Shown piece after piece: positions 1 through 6,231 of a stretch of 22,614 nt of DNA. The DNA lies in contig JAZLJD010000075.1 of NCBI GenBank assembly GCA_045617725.1, positions 1 through 22,614 on the forward strand, read 5' to 3'. Under the pieces are notes generated by a model. That model was not told the DNA's origin, did not search any database, and worked only from the letters and a program-made list of their open reading frames with translations. Both the position numbers and the translations under genes were made by a program. Source of the DNA: JAZLJD01 sp045617725. Lineage in GTDB: Bacteria; Bacillota; Clostridia; Lachnospirales; Lachnospiraceae. Each line of letters begins with the position of its first letter. Within the stretch, counting starts at the first letter, position 1.

Positions 1-103
1 GCATAAAAGATTCAAAGGATGAAGATATGGGGTAAGGGGAACTGTACGCTTATCCACAGCCAAAGAGTGAAAAGTGGCAACTTATACATAAGGCAAGGGC
101 GCC

Positions 104-129
104 TGAAAAAATGATTTCTCATTTTTTCA
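104..129. repeat. A/T-rich perfect inverted repeat (11-bp arms)
   Basis: The arms TGAAAAAATGA (104-114) and TCATTTTTTCA (119-129) are perfectly complementary around the loop TTTC. The right arm is T-rich and could act weakly as a terminator, but the stem is nearly GC-free. It resembles the hairpin at 15297-15320 (GTGAAAAATG / CATTTTTCAC) in the rnf leader, which suggests one family of intergenic hairpin modules. Confidence 0.6.
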
Positions 130-210
130 CACGCTCTTTCTGCATAGCAGGCATTGTTGAAATCTGCCACATCCGAGTAAGTAATTATATAGAGTGACTA
201 ATTTGGCGAC

Positions 211-251
211 TGCTATACATCTGTGAGGCTTTGCCTCACAGATGTATAGCA
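211..251. repeat. Perfect 19-bp inverted repeat with TTT loop
   Basis: TGCTATACATCTGTGAGGC (211-229) and GCCTCACAGATGTATAGCA (233-251) are perfect reverse complements around a three-base TTT loop. No T-tract follows on either strand, so a classical intrinsic terminator is unlikely. It could be a REP-like or MITE-like element, a protein-binding palindrome, or a stable RNA hairpin in the leader of the metallophosphoesterase gene. The same TTT-loop design occurs at 15321-15337. Confidence 0.8.
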
Positions 252-340
252 CCATTCCCGGATGCGATGTAACAAAAGATATCTTTCCAGATATTCGTAT
301 TTATGTTAGTATTGTCATATTGTGGATGAATGGTGAGCTT

Positions 341-1198
341 ATGGAATGGATTCTTTTCGTTTTGGCACTGCTTATCATATTGGTTGCAGCTGTTGTCATA
401 CACGATATTACAAACTTTCATATTGTTCATTATTGGGTGGATGAGAAGTTTCACCCCTTGGGGCGGTGCGTACTTCTTTCGGATCTTCATGACCATTCCT
501 TTGGACATGACAACGAAAGACTTATTAGAAAAATTGAAGAACTGAATCCCGATTACATCTTTATAGCCGGCGATTTGTTTAACGCCACACATCATTCCAA
601 AAATCAAAATGCAATACAGCTTCTTCGAAGCCTTTCCGCGATGAAGAATGTGAATTTTGAAGGCCGCATTTTCCTGTCAAAAGGAAATCACGAGCTGAAA
701 GGAATTAAGTATTCCAAAAGTTATCATGGAATTATGCAAGGACTAAAGGAAGCAGAATCCCTTTACGGAGTGCATATCCTCGATGACAGTACGATCAAGG
801 AACGAGAGATTAACATAGCCGGTTTGTCACTGTCTACATCCTATTATGACCGTAAGAACCCTAAAAAGTTTTCTGTTACGGATATGAAGGAACGTCTCGG
901 CGCCATGGATGAAAGCAGGCCGTTATTGCTTTTGGCACATACTCCGGAATATGCTTTTGTTTATGAAGAATACGGAGCCGATTTAGTCCTTAGCGGACAT
1001 TATCACGGAGGCATTGCAAGACTTCCGTTTGTGGGCGGCGTGATATCGCCACGCCTTAGGCTGTTTCCGAAGATGGATGGCGGGCTTAAAAAGCACGGCG
1101 AGACTACTTATATAATATCCAGAGGTCTTTCCTTTCATACAATCCCGATTCGTTTCTTGAATCCGGGAGAACTGGTTGTATTTGAATCTGAAAAATAG
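341..1198 (+). CDS. Membrane-anchored metallophosphoesterase (YkuE-like)
   Basis: This 285-residue protein has one N-terminal hydrophobic segment (about residues 3-22) followed by a calcineurin-like metallophosphoesterase domain. The metal-binding signature is complete: SDLHDHS (D48, H50), AGD (D78), KGNHE (N116, H117), LAHTP (H200) and SGHYHGG (H220, H222). Such proteins hydrolyse phosphoester bonds with a di-metal centre; the YkuE/LpxH-like members act at the membrane, but the substrate here cannot be read from sequence. I chose the ATG at 341 because the in-frame ATG at 242 lies inside a perfect hairpin and has no ribosome-binding site, while GGTGAG stands at 332-337, although the spacing is short; the ATG at 326 is an alternative. 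The stop is 8 bases before scpA, so the two are probably co-transcribed. Confidence 0.85.
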   Translation: MEWILFVLALLIILVAAVVIHDITNFHIVHYWVDEKFHPLGRCVLLSDLHDHSFGHDNERLIRKIEELNPDYIFIAGDLFNATHHSKNQNAIQLLRSLSAMKNVNFEGRIFLSKGNHELKGIKYSKSYHGIMQGLKEAESLYGVHILDDSTIKEREINIAGLSLSTSYYDRKNPKKFSVTDMKERLGAMDESRPLLLLAHTPEYAFVYEEYGADLVLSGHYHGGIARLPFVGGVISPRLRLFPKMDGGLKKHGETTYIISRGLSFHTIPIRFLNPGELVVFESEK

Positions 1199-1206
1199 GT
1201 GATTTT

Positions 1207-1983
1207 ATGGCAATTTCTGTTAAGCTTGAAGTATTCGAAGGCCCCCTTGACCTTTTACTTCATCTTATTGACAAAAACAAAATAGATATCTATGACATCC
1301 CTATCGTGGAGATTACCGAGCAATACATGGAATATATTAAGGCCATGGAAACGGAAGATATGAATGTCATGAGTGAATTCCTTGTAATGGCTGCGACGCT
1401 CATTGACATTAAGTGCCGTATGCTTTTGCCGCCGGAGGAGACTGAGGAAGGGGAAGTAGAGGATCCCCGTACCGAATTGGTTGAGAAGCTTCTTGAATAT
1501 AAGAAGTATAAGCTCATGGGTATGGAACTCAAAGACAGGGAGCTGGATGCGGGTAAGTCCATGTTTAAGAAAACCACCCTTCCCGATGAAGTAAAAGAGT
1601 ATGAAGCACCCATCGACTATGAAACGCTTTTGTCAGATGTAACGCTTACCAGACTGAATGATATCTTTAAGGAAATGCTTAGGCGTTCCACGGACAAAAT
1701 CGATCCGGTCAGAAGTAACTTCGGCAAGATTGCCAAGGATACCGTCAATCTGGAAGTAAAGCAGGACCACATTATTCAATATATAAAGAGTCATAATAAA
1801 TTCCGTTTCAGACAGCTTCTTGAGAAGCAGAACAGCAAGATGGAAATCATCGTTACCTTCCTGGTTGTTTTGGAGCTTATGAAGATAGGCAGTATTGAGA
1901 TTCAGCAGGATGAACTGTTTGATGATATTGAAATAACAACGATTGATTCGGAAATCAACATTGATGAAATTTCTATATTATAA
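1207..1983 (+). CDS. scpA: Segregation and condensation protein A
   Basis: ScpA is the kleisin subunit of the bacterial SMC-ScpAB condensin, which bridges SMC heads and organises and segregates the chromosome. The 258-residue length matches the family. The N-terminal signature FEGPLDLLLHLIDKNKIDIYDIP is diagnostic in outline (residues about 9-31), followed by the helical region with EFLVMAATLIDIK. An acidic central linker follows, then a C-terminal winged-helix part containing FLVVLELMK. The start at 1207 is preceded by AGGTGATT. It lies 8 bases after the phosphoesterase gene and 11 bases before scpB, the usual scpAB pair. Confidence 0.96.
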   Translation: MAISVKLEVFEGPLDLLLHLIDKNKIDIYDIPIVEITEQYMEYIKAMETEDMNVMSEFLVMAATLIDIKCRMLLPPEETEEGEVEDPRTELVEKLLEYKKYKLMGMELKDRELDAGKSMFKKTTLPDEVKEYEAPIDYETLLSDVTLTRLNDIFKEMLRRSTDKIDPVRSNFGKIAKDTVNLEVKQDHIIQYIKSHNKFRFRQLLEKQNSKMEIIVTFLVVLELMKIGSIEIQQDELFDDIEITTIDSEINIDEISIL

Positions 1984-1994
1984 GTGAGAAGACC

Positions 1995-2567
1995 ATGGAT
2001 AAAGTTAAAATCAAAGCTATATTGGAATCCATTTTGTTTACAATGGGAGATTCCGTAAGTCTTGACCAGCTGTCGGAAGTTCTGGAGATGGACAAAAAGG
2101 AAGTCAAAGCCATTTTGGAAGAGATGATGGCTTCCTATGAAGAAAGGGAAGATTCCGGTATCACCATTATCTGTCTGGATGATTCCTATCAGATGTGCTC
2201 AAAGGGCGCTACCTATGAGTATCTGATCAAAATTGCCAAAACTCCCAAGAAAGCCGTACTGTCGGAAGCTTTGATGGAAACCCTTGCCATCATTGCATAT
2301 AAGCAGCCCGTAACCAGAGTGGAGATTGAAGCCATCCGAGGTGTGAGCTGCGACCATGTCCTTGCGAGACTTCTGGAATTTGATTTAATCGGAGAAATCG
2401 GCAGGCTGGATGCTCCGGGACGCCCGATTCTTTTTGGCACAACGGAAGAATTCTTAAGACAGTTCGGACTTAAAAATCTGGAGGAACTGCCGGAATTTAA
2501 TCCTGCACAGCTTGCAGATTTAAAAGCAGAAGCAGAAGAAGAAATACAATTAAGTCTGGATGTATAA
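1995..2567 (+). CDS. scpB: Segregation and condensation protein B
   Basis: ScpB dimers bind ScpA and complete the SMC-ScpAB condensin complex. The protein is 190 residues long, typical for the family, with two winged-helix domains. The second contains the hallmark ETLAIIAYKQPVTR (about residues 95-108), IRGVSCDHVLARL and GRPILFGTTEEFL. The ATG at 1995 is 11 bases after scpA and follows a modest AGAAG ribosome-binding site. The gene is followed directly by a strong intrinsic terminator, marking the end of this transcription unit. Confidence 0.95.
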   Translation: MDKVKIKAILESILFTMGDSVSLDQLSEVLEMDKKEVKAILEEMMASYEEREDSGITIICLDDSYQMCSKGATYEYLIKIAKTPKKAVLSEALMETLAIIAYKQPVTRVEIEAIRGVSCDHVLARLLEFDLIGEIGRLDAPGRPILFGTTEEFLRQFGLKNLEELPEFNPAQLADLKAEAEEEIQLSLDV

Positions 2568-2572
2568 GGAAG

Positions 2573-2611
2573 TCCTCACAGGCATAATCCCAATGCGTGT
2601 GAGGATTTTTT
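2573..2611 (+). terminator. Intrinsic terminator after scpB
   Basis: The arms TCCTCACA (2573-2580) and TGTGAGGA (2598-2605) form a perfect 8-bp stem. The 17-base loop can form further G-C pairs, and six T residues follow at 2606-2611. It starts five bases after the scpB stop codon. Confidence 0.85.
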
Positions 2612-2650
2612 AATAATAGGAGAGCAATATCTGACAGAAAATTGTTAAAT

Positions 2651-2691
2651 TTTACACTATCTTATTTGACAGTAGTATGTTAAACTATCAT
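2651..2691 (+). promoter_or_regulatory. Candidate promoter region of the decarboxylase operon
   Basis: Two overlapping possibilities are visible: TTTACA (2651-2656) with TAGTAT (2673-2678), a 16-base spacer, and a perfect TTGACA (2666-2671) whose best -10 candidate, TATCAT (2686-2691), sits at a short 14-base spacing. Neither is a perfect pair. The position between the scpB terminator and the first gene of a five-gene operon makes a promoter here very likely, but the exact start is unresolved. Confidence 0.35.
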
Positions 2692-2695
2692 TTGT

Positions 2696-2721
2696 GCGAA
2701 GTTGGGGTTTCCAAATTTCGC
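2696..2721 (+). promoter_or_regulatory. Hairpin in leader/control region of the decarboxylase operon
   Basis: GCGAA (2696-2700) pairs with TTCGC (2717-2721), and TTGG (2702-2705) pairs with CCAA (2711-2714), giving a nine-pair stem with a small asymmetric internal loop and a five-base apical loop. It lies just downstream of the candidate promoter and 37 bases before the ribosome-binding site. It could be an operator or a 5'-stabilising RNA stem; no known binding motif was recognised. Confidence 0.4.
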
Positions 2722-2768
2722 TATAAATATTTAATTATTATTAATTATCATAAAGATGGAGGTCTTAT

Positions 2769-4166
2769 ATGAGCACTACTTCAAACAGTGCGGCTCGTCA
2801 GAGAATTGACCAGCTGCTCGATGAAAACAGTTTCGTTGAGATTGGTGCCCTTGTATCTGCAAGAGCAACAGATTTCAATCTGAAACAAAACGATGCTCCT
2901 TCTGACGGTGTTATTACCGGATATGGAGTTATCGACGGCAACCTTGTATATGTATACAGCCAGGATGCAACCGTATTGAATGGTTCTGTTGGTGAAATGC
3001 ATGCCAAGAAAATTGCCGGCCTCTATGATCTTGCAATGAAGACCGGAGCACCCGTAATCGGACTCCTTGATTCTACCGGTCTCAGATTGCAGGAAGCAAC
3101 CGATGCATTAAATGCATTTGGTGAAATTTACAAGAAGGCATCTCTTGCAAGCGGCGTAATCCCTCAGATTACTGCAGTATTCGGTACTTGCGGCGGTGGC
3201 CTTGCAGTAATGGCAGGTCTTTCCGATTTCACCTTTATGGAATCTGAGAAAGCAAAGCTTTTCGTATCTGCACCCAATACCCTGGATGGCAATACCACTG
3301 CTAAATGCGATACCGCATCCGCAGCATTCCAGAGCGAGGAAGCAGGCAATGTAGACTTTACCGGTACGGAAGCTGAAGTACTTGCAGGCATCAGAGATCT
3401 TGTTTCTTATCTTCCCGGCAACAACATGGAAGATGCAGAGGAAATCGACTGCGCAGATGATATCAACCGTGTAGCTTCCGATCTTGCTGCATGTGCATCC
3501 GATTCTGCAGCAATTATTTCCAGAATCGCAGATAACTATGCATTTGTTGAAGTTAAGAAAGCATATGCACAGGACATGAAAGTCGGCTTCATCCGTTTGA
3601 ACGGAATGAGCGTTGGTGTTGTAGCCAATTCCGATGCAGCTCTTTCTGCTGCAGGATGCCAGAAGGCAGCTGATTTTGTTAACTTCTGTGATGCATTCAA
3701 TATTCCTGTACTTACCATTACCAATACTAACGGTTACAAAGCATGCTGCACCTGCAACGAGAAGAAGATGGCAGGTAGTGTTGCCCGTATGATTTATGCA
3801 TTTGCCAATGCAACCGTTGCCAAGGTTAATGTTATTGTTGGCAAGGCATTCGGTACCGCTTATGTTGCCATGAACTCTAAGGCAATCGGTGCTGATTACA
3901 CCTTAGCTTGGAGCGATGCAGAGGTTGGCTGTATGGATGCCAATGTAGCTGCCAAGCTTATGTATGAAGGCAAGGGCGCTGATGTAATCGCTGAGAAGGC
4001 TAAAGAGTATGCTGCTCTTCAGAACAATGTTAAGAGCGCAGCAGCACGTGGATATGTTGATACCATCATTGATGCTCAGGATACCCGTAAATATGTAATT
4101 GCAGCATTTGAACTGCTTTACACTAAGAGAGAAGATCGCCCTGACAAAAAGCATGGAACGATCTAA
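2769..4166 (+). CDS. Carboxyltransferase subunit (PccB/MmdA-like, divergent)
   Basis: The 465-residue protein belongs to the acyl-CoA carboxyltransferase superfamily (crotonase fold, two repeats) that moves CO2 between biotin and an acyl-CoA. Family features include the N-terminal RIDQLLDENSFVEIG, the first oxyanion-hole segment FGTCGGGLAVMAG (about 138-150), LSDFTFM, and the second-half block ARMIYAFANATVAKV then GKAFGTAYVAMNSK (about 340-381). Relatives include MmdA/GcdA of sodium-pump decarboxylases and the transcarboxylase 12S subunit. It is shorter than the roughly 510 residues usual for MmdA. The first-half LGGAxxH region is not recognisable, and the usual GFLPG..QE..G segment reads GYKACCTCNEKKMAG. 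The acyl-CoA specificity is therefore uncertain. GGAGG lies six bases before the ATG. It heads the operon that includes gamma, biotin carrier, beta and OadA-like genes. Confidence 0.85.
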   Translation: MSTTSNSAARQRIDQLLDENSFVEIGALVSARATDFNLKQNDAPSDGVITGYGVIDGNLVYVYSQDATVLNGSVGEMHAKKIAGLYDLAMKTGAPVIGLLDSTGLRLQEATDALNAFGEIYKKASLASGVIPQITAVFGTCGGGLAVMAGLSDFTFMESEKAKLFVSAPNTLDGNTTAKCDTASAAFQSEEAGNVDFTGTEAEVLAGIRDLVSYLPGNNMEDAEEIDCADDINRVASDLAACASDSAAIISRIADNYAFVEVKKAYAQDMKVGFIRLNGMSVGVVANSDAALSAAGCQKAADFVNFCDAFNIPVLTITNTNGYKACCTCNEKKMAGSVARMIYAFANATVAKVNVIVGKAFGTAYVAMNSKAIGADYTLAWSDAEVGCMDANVAAKLMYEGKGADVIAEKAKEYAALQNNVKSAAARGYVDTIIDAQDTRKYVIAAFELLYTKREDRPDKKHGTI

Positions 4167-4190
4167 TTTCAAAAGAAAGGTGAAACGGAT

Positions 4191-4601
4191 ATGAAAAAAT
4201 GGTTAGCCCTTTTAGCAACTGTCACCTTGATGCTGTCTTTAACCGGATGCGATGGTAGCCTGATGGAGACTGCCGCTTTGAATACTTTGCTTGGTATGGG
4301 CATGGTATTCATTGTCCTGATTCTGATTATTTATATCATTAGTTTGTTTGCGTTTATTCCTAAACTCCAGCAGAAAAAGGCTGATAAGAAAGCTAAGAAA
4401 GCAGCTGCTTTGGAAGAAACGAATCAGTCTATGGACCATACAATCGCACAAATCATCGAGAAGGAAGAAAATGAACTTTGTGATGATTTGGAACTGGTAG
4501 CTGTTATTTCAGCAGCTATTGCAGCATATGAAGGAACTTCAAGTGATGGTTTCGTTGTTAGAAGTATTAAGAGAAAATCTACGAAATGGCAGAGAGCCTA
4601 A
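4191..4601 (+). CDS. OadG-family small subunit with lipoprotein signal
   Basis: This 136-residue protein is the likely gamma/delta subunit of the membrane decarboxylase. It has an N-terminal basic-hydrophobic stretch ending in the lipobox LTGC (residues 17-20), then a second hydrophobic helix (about 32-55). A Lys/Ala-rich segment follows (about 60-75), and then a C-terminal part with LVAVISAAIAAYEG and a basic tail. In known complexes, OadG/MmdD anchors the soluble carboxyltransferase and biotin carrier to the membrane beta subunit. The lipobox is an addition compared with classical OadG, and predicts cleavage with C20 lipidated. The position between carboxyltransferase and biotin carrier genes supports the call. 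Only 14 bases separate its stop from the next start. Confidence 0.8.
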   Translation: MKKWLALLATVTLMLSLTGCDGSLMETAALNTLLGMGMVFIVLILIIYIISLFAFIPKLQQKKADKKAKKAAALEETNQSMDHTIAQIIEKEENELCDDLELVAVISAAIAAYEGTSSDGFVVRSIKRKSTKWQRA

Positions 4602-4615
4602 TAGGAGGAAATAAA

Positions 4616-4993
4616 ATGAAAAGTTATTCTATTACTGTAAACGGTAATGTATATGATGTAACCGTAGAAGAGACCGGCTGCGTAGCAAGTGCTCCCGTAG
4701 CAGCAGCACCCAAGGCAGCTCCCGTAGCAGCACCTAAGGCAGCTCCCGCAGCTGCTCCCAAGGCTTCCGCTGGCGCTGGTAGCGTTAAGGTTGAAGCAGG
4801 TGCAGCAGGTAAGGTATTTAAGATTGCAGCTAACGTAGGTACAGCAGTTAAGAAAGGTGATCCTGTTGTTGTTATTGAGGCTATGAAGATGGAAATCCCC
4901 GTAGTTGCTCCTCAGGATGGTACCGTAGCTTCCATCGATGTAGCTGTTGGTGATGCAATTGAAGCAGGCGCATGCCTTGCTACTTTAAACTAA
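4616..4993 (+). CDS. Biotin carboxyl carrier protein of the decarboxylase
   Basis: The 125-residue protein carries the biotin that shuttles the carboxyl group between carboxyltransferase and the membrane pump. It has a short N-terminal strand region (1-20), a flexible Ala/Pro/Lys linker (about 24-55) and a C-terminal biotinyl domain. The biotinylation motif EAMKM is at residues 88-92, so K91 is the modified lysine. I chose the ATG at 4616 because AGGAGG stands at 4603-4608, seven bases upstream; an in-frame ATG at 4586 lies inside the preceding gene and has no such site. As neither carboxyltransferase in this operon carries a biotin domain, this protein probably serves both. Confidence 0.93.
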   Translation: MKSYSITVNGNVYDVTVEETGCVASAPVAAAPKAAPVAAPKAAPAAAPKASAGAGSVKVEAGAAGKVFKIAANVGTAVKKGDPVVVIEAMKMEIPVVAPQDGTVASIDVAVGDAIEAGACLATLN

Positions 4994-5015
4994 TCCATAT
5001 TACGGATTGCTTTTT
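4992..5015 (+). terminator. Weak hairpin plus T-run between biotin carrier and beta genes
   Basis: AATCC (4992-4996) can pair with GGATT (5004-5008), followed by GC and five T residues (5011-5015). A five-pair stem is too weak for efficient termination, but it could attenuate transcription inside the operon and lower beta-subunit expression relative to the soluble subunits. Confidence 0.25.
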
Positions 5016-5044
5016 GACACAATAAATTCAGGAGGATTACGTAA

Positions 5045-6208
5045 ATGGATTACATTCTTGAAACATTGAGCAACCTCTGGAAGCAGACAGCATTTACCCA
5101 GCTTTATTGGGGTAATTATGTCATGATTGCGGTTGCCTGTGTTTTCCTTTATCTGGCCATTGCCAAGGACTTTGAGCCTTTGCTTTTGACCCCCATTGCG
5201 TTCGGTATGCTTCTTGTAAACATTTATCCGGACATTATGGCAGAGCCTGTCGGTGACGCTGCCGGCGGACTTCTCTATTATTTTTACAAATTGGATGAGT
5301 GGGCTATCTTGCCTTCCCTTATATTCATGGGTGTAGGAGCGATGACTGACTTCGGACCGCTGATTGCGAATCCCAAGAGCTTCCTTTTGGGCGCAGCGGC
5401 ACAGTTTGGTATTTTCGCAGCATATTTCGGTGCATTTGCAATGAATGCTACCGGCCTTGTTAATTTCTCTAACGAGGCAGCTGCAGCCATCTCCATCATC
5501 GGTGGTGCAGACGGACCTACTTCCATTTTCCTTGCAGGTAAGCTCGGTCAGACGGATTTAATGGGACCTATAGCAGTTGCTGCATATTCCTATATGTCAC
5601 TGGTTCCCATTATTCAGCCGCCCATCATGAAACTGCTTACTACCAAGAAGGAAAGAGCAATTAAGATGGATCAGCTTCGTCCCGTAACAAAGCTTGAGAA
5701 GATTTTATTCCCTATCGTTGTTACGATTGTAGTATGTATGATTCTTCCTACCACAGCTCCGCTCGTTGGTTTGCTTATGCTTGGTAACTTATTCCGTGAA
5801 TCCGGCGTTGTTCGTCAGCTTCAGGAAACTGCATCGAATGCACTTATGTACATCGTTGTTATCGTTTTGGGAACCTCCGTTGGTGCAACCACCTCCGCGG
5901 CAAGATTCTTAAGACTTGAAACTCTTTGCATCGTTATCCTTGGACTTATTGCATTCGCATTCGGTACAGCAGCCGGCGTACTTTTTGGCAAGCTGATGTG
6001 TGTATGCACGCATGGTAAGGTTAATCCGCTTATCGGTTCTGCCGGTGTATCCGCAGTTCCTATGGCAGCCCGTGTATCTCAGAAGGTTGGCGCCGAAGAA
6101 GATCCTACCAACTTCCTCTTAATGCACGCAATGGGACCTAACGTTGCCGGTGTTATCGGTACTGCAGTTGCAGCCGGAACATTTATGGCTATTTTCGGTG
6201 TATTTTGA
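5045..6208 (+). CDS. Sodium ion-translocating decarboxylase beta subunit
   Basis: This 387-residue polytopic membrane protein is the carboxybiotin decarboxylase that couples CO2 release to Na+ export in the OadB/MmdB/GcdB family. Diagnostic parts are GVGAMTDFGPLIANP (about 96-110), the re-entrant signature IIGGADGPTSIF (about 151-162; D156 aligns with the Na+/H+-binding aspartate described in OadB), LGNLFRESGVVRQL and SVGATTSAARFL near the C-terminal half. Length matches the family, and an AGGAGG site precedes the ATG. The combination with a free biotin carrier and OadG-like subunit argues for an assembled pump. Substrate identity depends on the carboxyltransferase partners, not on this subunit. 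Confidence 0.95.
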   Translation: MDYILETLSNLWKQTAFTQLYWGNYVMIAVACVFLYLAIAKDFEPLLLTPIAFGMLLVNIYPDIMAEPVGDAAGGLLYYFYKLDEWAILPSLIFMGVGAMTDFGPLIANPKSFLLGAAAQFGIFAAYFGAFAMNATGLVNFSNEAAAAISIIGGADGPTSIFLAGKLGQTDLMGPIAVAAYSYMSLVPIIQPPIMKLLTTKKERAIKMDQLRPVTKLEKILFPIVVTIVVCMILPTTAPLVGLLMLGNLFRESGVVRQLQETASNALMYIVVIVLGTSVGATTSAARFLRLETLCIVILGLIAFAFGTAAGVLFGKLMCVCTHGKVNPLIGSAGVSAVPMAARVSQKVGAEEDPTNFLLMHAMGPNVAGVIGTAVAAGTFMAIFGVF

Positions 6209-6231
6209 TTAATTAAAGGAGATATAAAAAG

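Larger units (their letters stand above)
1..340. other. Intergenic region with two hairpins; possible tail of an upstream gene
   Basis: No convincing gene lies here. In the third forward frame, codons run open from base 3 to a stop at 33-35 and would encode the tail IKDSKDEDMG, so the end of an upstream gene is possible but unsupported. From 36 to 340 the region holds two strong inverted repeats (104-129 and 211-251, listed separately). An open frame that begins at the ATG at 242 starts inside the second hairpin and has no ribosome-binding site, so I treat 242-340 as non-coding leader. I could not identify a convincing -35/-10 pair. Confidence 0.5.

Noticed and set aside
211..251. Intrinsic terminator of an upstream gene
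   Set aside because: The stem is perfect, but neither strand has a T-tract after it.
242..340. Longer N-terminus for the metallophosphoesterase from the ATG at 242
   Set aside because: The codon lies within a perfect 19-bp hairpin, has no ribosome-binding site, and the extra 33 residues show no domain; the membrane helix begins right after the ATG at 341.
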